DNA of 43,703 nucleotides from Rugamonas violacea (GCF_016461825.1 NZ_JAEMNU010000123.1:181373-225075), one strand, 5' to 3'. Positions 1 to 8,057 are shown, counted from the first letter of the stretch. Numbers and translations: made by a program. Notes: generated by a model from the sequence alone, not told the origin.

Positions 1-25
1 CCAAGCCAAGGCGCCCGCTGCGCCC

Positions 26-99
26 AAACCACCCAAAGGCAGAGAGCCGGGGTCAGACCCCGCGGGGTCTGACCCCAGGGTTGCGCCGCTGGGTTTTGC
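26..99 (+). repeat. Intergenic palindromic repeat, copy 1 of 4
   Basis: The core is GGGGTCAGACCCC followed by GGGGTCTGACCCC, which are reverse complements of each other. Outer flanks (AAACCACCCAAAGGC on the left, GCTGGGTTTT on the right) are also roughly complementary. Closely related copies lie at 4252-4326, 7830-7905 (inverted) and 26141-26211. This copy follows the 3' end of the DUF885 gene. It can form a long hairpin but has no T-run, so it looks like a REP-type element rather than a plain terminator. Confidence 0.85.
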
Positions 100-130
100 C
101 TGCGTCCCTGGCGACTCGCGGCCAACCGCC

Positions 131-1951
131 TCAGGCTTTCTTACGCGCGCCGATCCAATCCTCGATCACCCGCTCCAGCACCGTCAACGGCAAGGCGCCG
201 TGCTTGAGCACCTCGTTGTGGAACTGCTTCAAGTCGAAGCGTGCGCCCAGTTCCCGCTTGGCGTGCTCGCGCAGCGCCAATATTTTCAGCATGCCCACCT
301 TGTAGGCCAGCGCCTGTCCTGGCGCGACGAAGTAGCGCTCCACCTCCGCCGTCACATCCCCCTGCGCCATGCCGGTGTTGTCCATCATGTAGCTGATCGC
401 CTGCTCCCGCGTCCAGTGCTTGTAGTGGATGCCCGAATCGACCACCAAACGGGTGGCGCGCATCATCTCGTCGCGCAGGCGCCCCAGATTGTCGAGCGGG
501 TTTTTCTGGAAGCCCAACTCGTAGGCCAGCCGCTCGGCATACAAGGCCCAGCCTTCCTGATAGGCGGTGAACGGAATCACCTTGCGGAAGAACGGCACGC
601 CGCTCAGCTCCTGGGCGATGGCGATCTGGAAGTGGTGGCCGGGGATGCCCTCGTGGTAGGCCAAGGTGCGCATGGCGAACTTGGGCGTCTCGCCCGGCGC
701 GCGCATGTTGGCGTAGAAGACGCCGGGACGCGAGCCGTCGAAGGCGCCCGGCTCGTAGTAGGCGCCCGGCGCGCTGGCCTCGGACGCCGCCGGCACCGGC
801 CGCACCTCCACACCCAGCTTGGGACGCACGTCGAAGGCGCCGCCCAGACCTTGATTGACCTCGTCGAGGATGGCCTGGTAGCCTGCCAGCATGGTCGCCT
901 TGCCTTCGGCCGTGTTGGCGTACTGCTGCGCCGGTTGACGCGCCAGCGTCTGCACGCGGGCGCCGATGGTTCCCTCGGCCAGCCCTTGCTGGCGCAGGAT
1001 CGCATCCATTTCGCCGCCGACCCGCGCCACCTCGGCCAGGCCCAGCTCATGCACCTGCTGCGGTGTCATGTCGGTGGTGGTGTGCATGCGCACGCACCAG
1101 GCGTAGTAGGCGTCGCCGTTCGGCAGGCTCCAGGCGCCGTTGTTGACGCTGGCCTTCGGCTGCAGCGCGACGAAATAGGCGATCAACTGGCGGTAGGCCG
1201 GATAGACGCTGTCCTTGACCGCCAGCTCGGCCTGCGCCAGCAGCTGGGCGCGCGCGGCGTCGTCAAGCTTCGCGGCCGGGATCTTGGCCAGTTTCTCCTT
1301 CAGGCTCAAGTACAGCGGATTGTCCTGCGGCGCCAGGCCGACAAAACCATTCATCTGCACCAGCACCTTCTCCACCGTGAAGCGCGGCGGGATGACGCCC
1401 TTGGCCTCGCGCTGTTTCAGCCCTTCCAGCAGCTCGCTGAATTTGCGCGGGAACTTGTTCAGTCGGGCGATGTAGTTGTCGGCCTCTTCCCGGCTCTTCA
1501 CCTGATGTACCTGCGCCATGAAGTTGGGCAGTGCGCTCTGCACACCGGCCATTTGGTTGATCGGGAAGTCGTGTTGGCTGAACGCCTCGCCGTCGGCCTG
1601 CAACTGAAGATACTGGTGCAGCGTGTCGTAGGACAGCTGGCCTTCGCGGTCCAACACGCTGCGGTCGTACTGGTTCAACACGGCCAACTCGTTCTTGACC
1701 AGCGCCGTCAGCTTCTTCTCGTGCGCCGGCGAGGCGTCGTCCAGCTTGGCGCTGTAGAAGTCCAACCATCCCGGCAGGATGCGCAGCGACGACAACAGCT
1801 CGGGGCTGTCCAGCGCAAACGAGGCAAACACGCGGGTGTAGAACCAGTCCAGCTTGAGCGGCTTGGCATACACGGTATGGGCGACCAGCGCGGCCAGCGC
1901 CAGCACCACCGTCAACAGCGCCATCAACAGCCACTTGACTACTCGCTTCAT
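131..1951 (-). CDS. DUF885 family protein, probable membrane-anchored metallopeptidase
   Basis: A 606-residue protein with an N-terminal hydrophobic segment (about residues 7-27) that would act as a signal anchor or uncleaved signal peptide, placing the body in the periplasm. The body carries HEGIPGHHFQ near residue 435 and QEGWALYAE near 475. This pair is typical of the DUF885 family and resembles the zinc-binding HExxH and downstream glutamate of gluzincin peptidases. Family members are about 550-620 residues, so this one is full length. The ATG at 1951 is preferred over the upstream in-frame TTG at 1954 because GGAG sits 7 bases ahead of it. Substrate is unknown; peptidase activity is inferred from the motif. 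A 33-residue membrane peptide gene lies just upstream on the same strand. Confidence 0.85.
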   Translation of the reverse strand: MKRVVKWLLMALLTVVLALAALVAHTVYAKPLKLDWFYTRVFASFALDSPELLSSLRILPGWLDFYSAKLDDASPAHEKKLTALVKNELAVLNQYDRSVLDREGQLSYDTLHQYLQLQADGEAFSQHDFPINQMAGVQSALPNFMAQVHQVKSREEADNYIARLNKFPRKFSELLEGLKQREAKGVIPPRFTVEKVLVQMNGFVGLAPQDNPLYLSLKEKLAKIPAAKLDDAARAQLLAQAELAVKDSVYPAYRQLIAYFVALQPKASVNNGAWSLPNGDAYYAWCVRMHTTTDMTPQQVHELGLAEVARVGGEMDAILRQQGLAEGTIGARVQTLARQPAQQYANTAEGKATMLAGYQAILDEVNQGLGGAFDVRPKLGVEVRPVPAASEASAPGAYYEPGAFDGSRPGVFYANMRAPGETPKFAMRTLAYHEGIPGHHFQIAIAQELSGVPFFRKVIPFTAYQEGWALYAERLAYELGFQKNPLDNLGRLRDEMMRATRLVVDSGIHYKHWTREQAISYMMDNTGMAQGDVTAEVERYFVAPGQALAYKVGMLKILALREHAKRELGARFDLKQFHNEVLKHGALPLTVLERVIEDWIGARKKA

Positions 1952-1999
1952 CAACTATCTCCAATTTTAAATGAGGGTTAATTCTTGAGACTAACCCAA

Positions 2000-2024
2000 T
2001 GTTTCAATAAAAACTACTGAAACA
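2000..2024 (-). terminator. Small hairpin over the stop of the 33-residue ORF
   Basis: TGTTTCA (2000-2006) and TGAAACA (2018-2024) form a 7-bp stem with an 11-base loop that is T-rich on the minus strand. The TAG of the small ORF falls inside the loop. It may be a weak terminator or an RNA-stabilising structure between the peptide gene and the DUF885 gene. Confidence 0.4.
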
Positions 2025-2115
2025 TATCGGTGTGAATGTGCAGCACCACCAGCAGCAGGAGCAAGGCCGAGGCCATCGTCAGCAGCACTTTTCTTAAGCG
2101 TTTCAGGTTCATCAT
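2014..2115 (-). CDS. Small single-pass membrane peptide (33 aa), unrecognised
   Basis: The frame opens with tandem ATG ATG codons behind GGAAAG (about 5-bases spacing) and encodes 33 residues. The layout is a short basic N-terminus (NLKRLRKV), a hydrophobic stretch of about 17 residues rich in Leu and Val, and a short polar tail ending DMFQ. This is a positive-inside single transmembrane peptide. It lies 60 bases upstream of the DUF885 start on the same strand and may share its transcript, so it could be a small partner or leader of that gene. It could instead be a chance ORF; the good ribosome site and the charge/hydrophobic pattern argue for a real one. No homologue is recognised. Confidence 0.45.
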   Translation of the reverse strand: MMNLKRLRKVLLTMASALLLLLVVLHIHTDMFQ

Positions 2116-2155
2116 CGAGCTTTCCACTATCAATGGCGCCATTCTATTTTCTACA

Positions 2156-2191
2156 AGCTTTGGCTTAGCTTAAGGTTGGGCCACCTATAAT
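2156..2191 (+). promoter_or_regulatory. Candidate promoter and direct repeat ahead of the two-component operon
   Basis: A perfect TATAAT at 2186-2191 ends 6 bases before the ATG at 2198, so the transcript would start at or next to the ATG (leaderless). Upstream, AGCTT occurs at 2156 and again at 2167, an 11-base period. OmpR-family regulators commonly bind direct repeats with such a period, so autoregulation is plausible. A good -35 box is not obvious. Confidence 0.5.
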
Positions 2192-2197
2192 TCGGCC

Positions 2198-2854
2198 ATG
2201 CACATACTGATCATTGAAGACGACCTGGATCTGGGCTTCGCCCTGCAGCAGGCATTGAAGGCCGAATCCATCAGCAGCGAGTGGCTGCGTCGCGTCGAAC
2301 AGGCGCCGCGCTCCTTCCACGACTGCGCCTATGACTGCGTGCTGCTCGACCTGTCGCTGCCCGACGGCACCGGTTTCGACCTGCTGGCGCGCTGGCGCCG
2401 CGCCGGCGTCGCCGTGCCGGTCATCATCATCACCGCCCGCTCGGCGCTGGAGGACCGCCTGGCCGGCCTCGACGGCGGCGCCGACGATTTCATCCTCAAG
2501 CCTTTCGCCACGGCCGAACTGGTGTCGCGCATCCGCGCCGTGCTGCGCCGCTACGCCCAGCAGGCCAGCGAGGTGTGGAGCGTGGGCGAACTGCGCATCG
2601 AACCGAAAAGCTACACCGCCACGCTGGCCGGCACGACGCTGGAGCTGTCGCCGCGCGAATTCCACCTGCTGCTGGAGCTGGCGCGCGAGCCGGGCGCCGT
2701 GGTGCCCAAGGGCGCGCTGGCGCAACGCATGGAACCGCTCGGCGAGGCGCTCGACTTCGGCGCCATCGAGGTGCACATCTCCAACCTGCGGCGCAAGATA
2801 GGCGCCGAGCGGATCCGCACGGTGCGCGGCATCGGCTACATGCTGGCGGTCTGA
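2198..2854 (+). CDS. OmpR/PhoB-family response regulator (QseB/PmrA-like)
   Basis: A 218-residue two-domain regulator. The receiver domain has the acidic pair at D8-D9, phosphoacceptor D51 (VLLDLSLPDG) and the conserved Lys in LKPF near residue 101. A winged-helix DNA-binding domain follows from about residue 125, with ELSPREFHLLLELA and a C-terminal RGIGYML wing. The histidine kinase gene starts one base after the stop, so the two are one operon. A candidate direct-repeat operator lies just upstream. The signal sensed is not evident. Length and architecture are normal for the family. Confidence 0.93.
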   Translation: MHILIIEDDLDLGFALQQALKAESISSEWLRRVEQAPRSFHDCAYDCVLLDLSLPDGTGFDLLARWRRAGVAVPVIIITARSALEDRLAGLDGGADDFILKPFATAELVSRIRAVLRRYAQQASEVWSVGELRIEPKSYTATLAGTTLELSPREFHLLLELAREPGAVVPKGALAQRMEPLGEALDFGAIEVHISNLRRKIGAERIRTVRGIGYMLAV

Positions 2855-2855
2855 G

Positions 2856-4232
2856 ATGACGCTGCTGGAACGCCTGCGCCACGCGCTGCGCCCGACCCTG
2901 GTGCGGCGCGTGCTGCTGGTGCAGCTGGCGGCGGTGGCGCTGACCTGGCTGCTGTTGCTGGCCTACCTGTCGAGCGAGTTCTTCGATCCGCACACGCTGG
3001 ACCGCGACCTGACGGCGATGGGCGCCACCATCGTCGCCTCGGTGGCGGCGGCCGGCAACGAGGCCGAGGCGCGCGTCGCGCTGGACGCCTCGGCGGCGAT
3101 GCTGCACAACTCCTACCGCGTCAACGAGATGCCCGGCGTGCGCCTGCTGCAGCTGGCCGACGGCCAGGGCCGGCGCCTGCACACGGCACCGGCCGGCGTC
3201 GGCGTGGCGCTGCCCGGCGACAGCGCGCGGCTGACCGACCTGCTCATCGATGGCCGCCAATACCGCGTGTTCCAGCGCGCCGCCGGCCCCTGGCTGGTCA
3301 CCGTCGCGCAACCATTGATCGCCAAATCCTGGGCCGTCCGCATGCTGGCCGGCGACCTGGCCTTCGACATCGTCATCGCCTTCCCGCTGTTCCTGCTGCC
3401 GATATGGATCGGTGTGGCGCGCGGCATGCGGCCGCTGCGCGCGCTGTCCGCGCGCATCGCCACGCGCGGCGCCGACGACCTGCGCCCGCTCGGCATCGAC
3501 TCCAAGTACGCCGAGTTGAAGCCGCTGGCCAGCGCCATCGACCGCTTGCTGGCGCAACTGGGCCACAAGGTGCAGCGCGAGCGCGCCTTCGTGCAGGACG
3601 CCGCCCACGAGCTGCGCACGCCGATGGCGGTGATCTCGGTGCAAGCCCACGCGCTGGCGCGCGCCGACGATCCGCAACAGCGCGCCGACGCCGAGCAGCG
3701 GCTCGACCGCGCCATCGGCCGCGCCTCGCACCTGGTGCAGCAACTGCTGGAGCTGGCGCAGATCGACCGCGAACAGACCCCGGCCGGCGCGCCGCTCGAC
3801 GTGGCGCAATTGCTCAGGCAGGAGCTGGCGCTACTGGCGCCGGCGGCGATGGCGCGCGACATCGAGCTGTCGCTGGAGGCGCCCGACAGCCTGACGCAAG
3901 CCCTGGAGCTGCACGCCTTCCAGTCGGTGCTGCAAAACCTGCTGACCAACGCGCTGCGCTACGTGCACAGCGGCGGCGAAGTGATGGTGGAACTGGCCCG
4001 GCGCGACGGCGCGCTGGTCCTGTCGGTGGCCGACAACGGCCCCGGCATCGCGCCGGCCGAGCGCGAGCTGGTGTTCGAGCGCTTCTACCGTGGCGCCGGC
4101 CACGACAGCGCCGGCACCGGCCTGGGACTGGCCATCGCCACCCAGGCGGCGGCGCGGCTGGGCGGCCGCTTGACGCTGGGGCCGGGCTTGGGCGGCGCCG
4201 GCTGCACCTTCAGCGCGCACTTCCCGGTCTAG
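2856..4232 (+). CDS. Sensor histidine kinase of the QseC/PmrB type
   Basis: A 458-residue membrane kinase. TM1 is at about residues 19-38, then a periplasmic region of about 125 residues, TM2 near 166-188 and a HAMP-like linker. The dimerisation domain carries the phosphoacceptor H251 in AAHELRTPM. The ATPase domain has the N box (NLLTNALRY), G1 box (DNGPGIAP), F box (ERFYRG) and G2 box (GTGLGLAIA). It should phosphorylate D51 of the regulator encoded immediately upstream. The periplasmic sensor region is short and has no recognisable ligand fold. It converges on senA, with a palindromic repeat between the two stops. Confidence 0.93.
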   Translation: MTLLERLRHALRPTLVRRVLLVQLAAVALTWLLLLAYLSSEFFDPHTLDRDLTAMGATIVASVAAAGNEAEARVALDASAAMLHNSYRVNEMPGVRLLQLADGQGRRLHTAPAGVGVALPGDSARLTDLLIDGRQYRVFQRAAGPWLVTVAQPLIAKSWAVRMLAGDLAFDIVIAFPLFLLPIWIGVARGMRPLRALSARIATRGADDLRPLGIDSKYAELKPLASAIDRLLAQLGHKVQRERAFVQDAAHELRTPMAVISVQAHALARADDPQQRADAEQRLDRAIGRASHLVQQLLELAQIDREQTPAGAPLDVAQLLRQELALLAPAAMARDIELSLEAPDSLTQALELHAFQSVLQNLLTNALRYVHSGGEVMVELARRDGALVLSVADNGPGIAPAERELVFERFYRGAGHDSAGTGLGLAIATQAAARLGGRLTLGPGLGGAGCTFSAHFPV

Positions 4233-4251
4233 GCGGCATGCCGTCGGCTGC

Positions 4252-4326
4252 AAAAACCACCCAACGGCAAAGAGCCGGGGTCAGACCCCGCGGGTCTGAC
4301 CCCAGACTTGCGCCTGTGGGTTTTGG
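4252..4326 (+). repeat. Intergenic palindromic repeat, copy 2 of 4
   Basis: Same orientation as copy 1. It begins AAAAACCACCCAACGGC and ends GCCTGTGGGTTTT, which are roughly complementary. The core has lost one G between the arms. It lies between the convergent stops of the sensor kinase and senA, where it could act as a bidirectional barrier. Confidence 0.85.
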
Positions 4327-4359
4327 CGTCCGCCCCGGCTTGCGCGCAGCTGGCTGGCC

Positions 4360-5562
4360 TCAGCGATCCCAGGCGCAGGTGCGCAGGCCGCAGAAGATGT
4401 CGTCGCGTTCGGGCAGGTAGAAGTTGCGGAACTTGGCCGAGCCGAGCCGCGACGGCGTGGCGAAGCTGGCGCCGCGCAGCACCTGCTGGCTGCCGAACCA
4501 GGGCTCCGAGTACTCGCGGTAGCGGTCGGCGACAAAGCCGGCGTAAGGCTCGAACGGCGACGCCGTCCACTCCCACAAATGGCCCCAGCGGAAGGCCGAA
4601 TGGCCCGACAAGGCGGCGTACTCCCACTCGGCCTCGGTGGCCAGGCGGCGGTCGGCCCAGACGCAGTAGGCCTGCGCCTCGTACAGGTTGATGTGGCGCA
4701 CCGGTTCGGCGCCGGTCAGCGTGCTCAGTTGGCCGAAGCGCATGGTGCGCCACTGCTGGCCCTCGCGCTGCCAATAGCGCGGCGCCGAGCGCTCCTGCTG
4801 CATCAACCAGTTGCAGCCGGCGGTGCTCCAGAACTGGCGCTTGTCGTAGCCGCCGTCGGCGATGAATTCGGCGTACTGGGCGTTGCTCACCAGGCTGCTG
4901 CTGATGGTGAACGGCGCCACGTGGCAGGCGTGGTCGCGCCGCTCGTTGTCGAAGACGAAGCCGCCGTCGGCAGCGCTGCCCAGGTGCAGCGTGCCGCCGG
5001 GGAAGCGGATGTCGACCGGCGTGTAACAGGGCTGCTGGTCGCTCACCAGCCGCGCCGGCGCGGCCAGACCCAGGGTCTGCAAGGTGTACAGCAAGGCCTC
5101 GCCATGCATGTCCTCGTGCGCCAGCGCCAGCCGGTAGGGGTACAAGGCCTTGTCCTCGAAGGCCTCGCGGGTCAGCTTGTCGAGCACGCGGTCGAGCACC
5201 TCGTGGCAGTAGGTCTTGACGGCGCCGGTGCTGGGCAGGTCCAGCGTCCAACGGCTGCGGTGCGCCACCGTGTTCGAATCGAACCAGTCGTCGCCACGGC
5301 TCAACAGGGAGTTGTAGATCGCGTCGGCCGGGTGGCTGGTGGCCGCCTCGCGCAGGATGAACCATTCGGTGAACCAGGCGATATGGCCGAGCTCCCACAA
5401 GGGCGGATTGACGATGCGCAGCTGCGGCACGTTGGCGGCGACGTCCATGCCGGCCGCCGCGAAGCACTCGAACAGCGTCAGCGTATAATCTCGCGCATTC
5501 TGCAGGGCGTCGGCCAGCTGCATCGGCCTGGCGTTTCGAAAGGAGGCGTTGATTGAACTCAT
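4360..5562 (-). CDS. senA: Selenoneine synthase SenA (EgtB-type non-heme iron enzyme)
   Basis: About 400 residues: an N-terminal DinB-like helical domain followed by a C-terminal FGE-sulfatase domain. The iron ligands are visible as H60 (LGHIAWF) and the HX3HXE motif H149-EDM-H153-G-E155. The C-terminal part shows TEAEWEYAAL and LRGASFATPSR, typical of EgtB relatives. In the known pathway SenA joins hercynine to a selenosugar with O2, giving selenoneine after C-Se cleavage. The call as SenA rather than EgtB rests on the neighbours: divergent senB-senC lies directly alongside, while a separate true egtB occurs at 13.1-14.5 kb. The start used is the ATG at 5562; an ATG at 5523 is possible. A TACAAT box ends 5 bases before the ATG at 5562, so the mRNA may be leaderless. 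Confidence 0.9.
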   Translation of the reverse strand: MSSINASFRNARPMQLADALQNARDYTLTLFECFAAAGMDVAANVPQLRIVNPPLWELGHIAWFTEWFILREAATSHPADAIYNSLLSRGDDWFDSNTVAHRSRWTLDLPSTGAVKTYCHEVLDRVLDKLTREAFEDKALYPYRLALAHEDMHGEALLYTLQTLGLAAPARLVSDQQPCYTPVDIRFPGGTLHLGSAADGGFVFDNERRDHACHVAPFTISSSLVSNAQYAEFIADGGYDKRQFWSTAGCNWLMQQERSAPRYWQREGQQWRTMRFGQLSTLTGAEPVRHINLYEAQAYCVWADRRLATEAEWEYAALSGHSAFRWGHLWEWTASPFEPYAGFVADRYREYSEPWFGSQQVLRGASFATPSRLGSAKFRNFYLPERDDIFCGLRTCAWDR

Positions 5563-5567
5563 ATCTG

Positions 5568-5595
5568 ATTGTAGCCCAGGCGCCCGCCAAAACAA
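5568..5595 (-). promoter_or_regulatory. Candidate senA promoter
   Basis: On the minus strand TTGTTT (5595-5590) and TACAAT (5573-5568) are 16 bases apart. The -10 box ends 5 bases before the senA ATG, predicting little or no untranslated leader. The senA-senB intergenic region is only 55 bases, so the divergent promoters must overlap or be very compact. Confidence 0.4.
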
Positions 5596-5617
5596 CCATC
5601 GTTCGCCAGCCCACACC

Positions 5618-6766
5618 ATGAGCCAACCGCACATCTGGATTGTCAGCCCGGCCTCGGCCAAGGCTAACAACGGCAATTGGCAAAGCGCCAAGCGCTGGGC
5701 GCGCTTTCTGCGCACGCGCTACCGCGTGACGATTGCGCAACAGTGGCCGGCGCCGGACGGCGACGCCGGCAGCGCGACGTCCTCCGCTGGCGGCCGCGCC
5801 ACCGGCGACGGCGCGCCCGATCTGCTGATCGCGCTGCACGCGCGCCGCTCGGCCGCCGCGCTGGCGGCCTTCCACCAAGCCTGGCCGCAACGCCCGACGC
5901 TGCTGCTACTCACCGGCACCGACTTGTACCGCGACATCCAGCACGACGCCAGCGCCCAGGCGGCGCTGCGCCAGGCCGGCGCGCTGGTGGTGCTGCAGCC
6001 GGACGGCCTGGACCAGTTGCCGGCGCCGCTGCGTGGCAAGGCCAGCGTGATCTACCAGTCGGCCACCACTTTGCGCGCGCCGGCCAGCGCCGCCGCGACG
6101 GCAACCACGACAGCCATGACTACAACGACAACGACGTCGACGCCGGCCACAACGACAATGCCAGCCAGCGTCGCGCCGGACGCCGCGCCGCCGCGCCGGC
6201 GCCATCTCGACATCTGCATGATCGGCCACCTGCGCGCCGAAAAAGATCCGCTGACCTTCATGCGCGCCGCCGCGCTGGTGACGGCGCCGACGGCGCGCCT
6301 GCTGCACATAGGCGGCGCGCTCGACGCGGAGCTGGGCCGCCTGGCGCGGCACACCCAGGCGCTCACACCGCGCTACCACTGGCTCGGCGCCCTGCCCCAC
6401 GGCGCCACCCGGCAGCGCCTCAAGCGCAGCTTCCTGATGGCGCTGACCTCGCACATGGAGGGCGGCGCCAACGTCATCATCGAGGCGGTGACCTGCGGCG
6501 TGGCGGTGCTGGCCAGCGACATCGGCGGCAACCGTGGCATGCTGGGCGACGACTACGCCGGCTACTTCGCGCCCGGCGACGCCGCCGCGCTGGCCGGCCT
6601 GATCGAGCGCTGCATCGCCGAACCGGCCTTCCACGCCCGCCTGCGCGCCCAGTGCGCCGCCCGCGCGCCGCTGTTCGCCCCGGCCGCCGAGCGAGCGGCG
6701 CTGCTGAAGTTAGTGGATAATCTGCTGCATACCCCGCACCACCCCCAACCACGGAACCCAACATGA
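5618..6766 (+). CDS. senB: Selenosugar synthase SenB (GT-B glycosyltransferase, TIGR04348 family)
   Basis: A 382-residue glycosyltransferase. The N-terminal Rossmann half begins IWIVSPASAKANNGNW. The C-terminal half carries IGHLRAEKDP, then HMEGGANVIIEAVTCGVAVLASD, the sugar-nucleotide-binding E-rich segment of GT4-like enzymes. SenB is known to use selenophosphate and UDP-sugar to make the selenosugar that SenA consumes. The ATG at 5618 is chosen because family members begin at this MSQPHIWI-type sequence and the upstream in-frame extension overlaps senA. The 3' end overlaps senC by ATGA, implying translational coupling. An odd Thr/Ala-rich low-complexity insert (about residues 156-190) separates the two halves. 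Confidence 0.9.
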   Translation: MSQPHIWIVSPASAKANNGNWQSAKRWARFLRTRYRVTIAQQWPAPDGDAGSATSSAGGRATGDGAPDLLIALHARRSAAALAAFHQAWPQRPTLLLLTGTDLYRDIQHDASAQAALRQAGALVVLQPDGLDQLPAPLRGKASVIYQSATTLRAPASAAATATTTAMTTTTTTSTPATTTMPASVAPDAAPPRRRHLDICMIGHLRAEKDPLTFMRAAALVTAPTARLLHIGGALDAELGRLARHTQALTPRYHWLGALPHGATRQRLKRSFLMALTSHMEGGANVIIEAVTCGVAVLASDIGGNRGMLGDDYAGYFAPGDAAALAGLIERCIAEPAFHARLRAQCAARAPLFAPAAERAALLKLVDNLLHTPHHPQPRNPT

Positions 6767-7812
6767 CCACCGAGACCATCAAACTGACCTCCTTCTCCCA
6801 CGGCGGCGGCTGCGGCTGCAAGATCGCGCCCGGCGTGCTGGCCGAGATCCTGAAAAACTCGAGCGGCTTCCCGGTGCCCAAGGAGCTGATGGTCGGCATC
6901 GAGACGGCCGACGACGCCGCCGTCTACAAACTCAACGACGAGCAGGCGCTGATCGCCACCACCGACTTCTTCATGCCCATCGTCGACGACCCGTTCGACT
7001 TCGGCCGCATCGCCGCCACCAACGCCATCTCCGACGTCTACGCCATGGGCGGCACGCCGATCATGGCGCTGGCCCTGGTCGGCATGCCGATCAACAAACT
7101 GCCGCTCGAGACCATCGGCCAGATCATCCGTGGCGGCGAGAGCATCTGCGCCGAGGCCGGCATCCCCATCGCCGGCGGCCACACCATCGACTCGGTCGAG
7201 CCGATCTACGGCCTGGTGGTGCTCGGCCTGGTGCACCCGTCCAAGGTCAAGCGCAACGCCGACGCCCGCGCCGGCGACGTGCTCATTCTCGGCAAGCCGC
7301 TCGGCGTGGGCGTGCTATCGGCCGCGCTGAAGAAGGACAAACTGGACGCCGCCGGCTACGCCGCGATGATCGCCAACACCACCAAATTGAACAAGCCGGG
7401 CAAGGCGCTGTCCGATATGCCCGGCGTGCACGCGCTGACCGACGTCACCGGCTTCGGCCTGCTCGGCCACCTGCTCGAGATCGCCCGTGGCGCCAAGCTG
7501 ACCGCGCGGCTGAACATGGCGCAGATCCCGCTGCTGCCCGGCGTCGAGCAGCTGGCCCACGACGGCTACTTCACCGGCGCCTCCGGCCGCAATTGGGAAG
7601 CCTACGGCAAGGACGTCACGCTGTCGCCCGCGATCAGCCAGGCGCAGCACATGCTGCTGACCGATCCGCAAACCTCGGGCGGCCTGCTGGTGTCCTGCGA
7701 CCCGGCCAGCGTCGACGAGGTGCTGGCCCTGTTCGCCCGCGAAGGCTTCGACAGCGCCGCCGTGATCGGCGAAATGGTGGCCGGCGCGCCGCGCGTGGAA
7801 GTGGCCGCCTGA
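6763..7812 (+). CDS. senC: Selenide, water dikinase SelD/SenC
   Basis: A 349-residue ATP-dependent enzyme making selenophosphate from selenide. The catalytic segment FSHGGGCGCK has C17 and K20, matching the essential Cys/Sec and Lys positions of SelD; it is the cysteine form, with no in-frame TGA. ATP/Mg-binding signatures follow: GIETADDAAVYK, TTDFFMP, and GGHTID near residue 147. It starts inside the senB stop (ATGA), so selenophosphate production is coupled to the selenosugar synthase. It may be dedicated to selenoneine, or may also serve selenouridine or selenocysteine synthesis elsewhere in the genome. A repeat and a strong terminator follow. Confidence 0.93.
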   Translation: MTTETIKLTSFSHGGGCGCKIAPGVLAEILKNSSGFPVPKELMVGIETADDAAVYKLNDEQALIATTDFFMPIVDDPFDFGRIAATNAISDVYAMGGTPIMALALVGMPINKLPLETIGQIIRGGESICAEAGIPIAGGHTIDSVEPIYGLVVLGLVHPSKVKRNADARAGDVLILGKPLGVGVLSAALKKDKLDAAGYAAMIANTTKLNKPGKALSDMPGVHALTDVTGFGLLGHLLEIARGAKLTARLNMAQIPLLPGVEQLAHDGYFTGASGRNWEAYGKDVTLSPAISQAQHMLLTDPQTSGGLLVSCDPASVDEVLALFAREGFDSAAVIGEMVAGAPRVEVAA

Positions 7813-7829
7813 CGGCAGCCCGCTCGATT

Positions 7830-7905
7830 GAAAAAACCCACAGGCATGAATCTGGGGTCGGACCCGCGGGGTCCGACCCCGGCTCTCTGCCTTTGGGTGG
7901 TTTTG
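7830..7905 (-). repeat. Intergenic palindromic repeat, copy 3 of 4 (inverted)
   Basis: Opposite orientation to the other copies. The core reads GGGGTCGGACCC then GGGGTCCGACCCC. Relative to the other copies both arms changed together (A to G and T to C), which keeps the stem paired. It lies between the senC stop and the terminator at 7935. Confidence 0.85.
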
Positions 7906-7934
7906 TAGCCGCCGGCGCCCGCGCCGCAAATACA

Positions 7935-7973
7935 AAACGCCGCCACGGTGCATCACCGTGGCGGCGTTTTTTT
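7935..7973. terminator. Strong bidirectional intrinsic terminator
   Basis: AACGCCGCCACGGTG (7936-7950) and its exact complement (7954-7968) form a 15-bp stem with a 3-base loop. Seven Ts follow on the plus strand, and a T-run also follows on the minus strand. It separates the senB-senC operon from the convergent PEP-CTERM gene. Confidence 0.92.
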
Positions 7974-7994
7974 GTCTGCGCAAGCCAGCCCGAG

Positions 7995-8028
7995 GTCGTT
8001 CCCGCGCAGGCGGGAACCCATGCTGCGC
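7995..8028 (+). repeat. Short REP-like repeat (GTTCCCGCGNAGGCGGGAAC)
   Basis: The hairpin TTCCCGCgcaGGCGGGAA is followed by CCATGCTGCGC. A near-identical copy lies at 13031-13064. Dispersed elements of this shape are common between genes in Betaproteobacteria. Confidence 0.7.
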
Positions 8029-8057
8029 TAGAGAGCGCGGAACCACGGGCTAAACCA

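Noticed and set aside
200..1981. Long plus-strand open frame opposite the DUF885 gene
   Set aside because: Composition is typical of antisense GC-rich shadow frames; the DUF885 reading explains the region.
6763..7812. Possible selenocysteine codon in SelD or nearby genes
   Set aside because: The catalytic position is a TGC cysteine codon and no in-frame TGA occurs in SelD or the fdhF-like gene.
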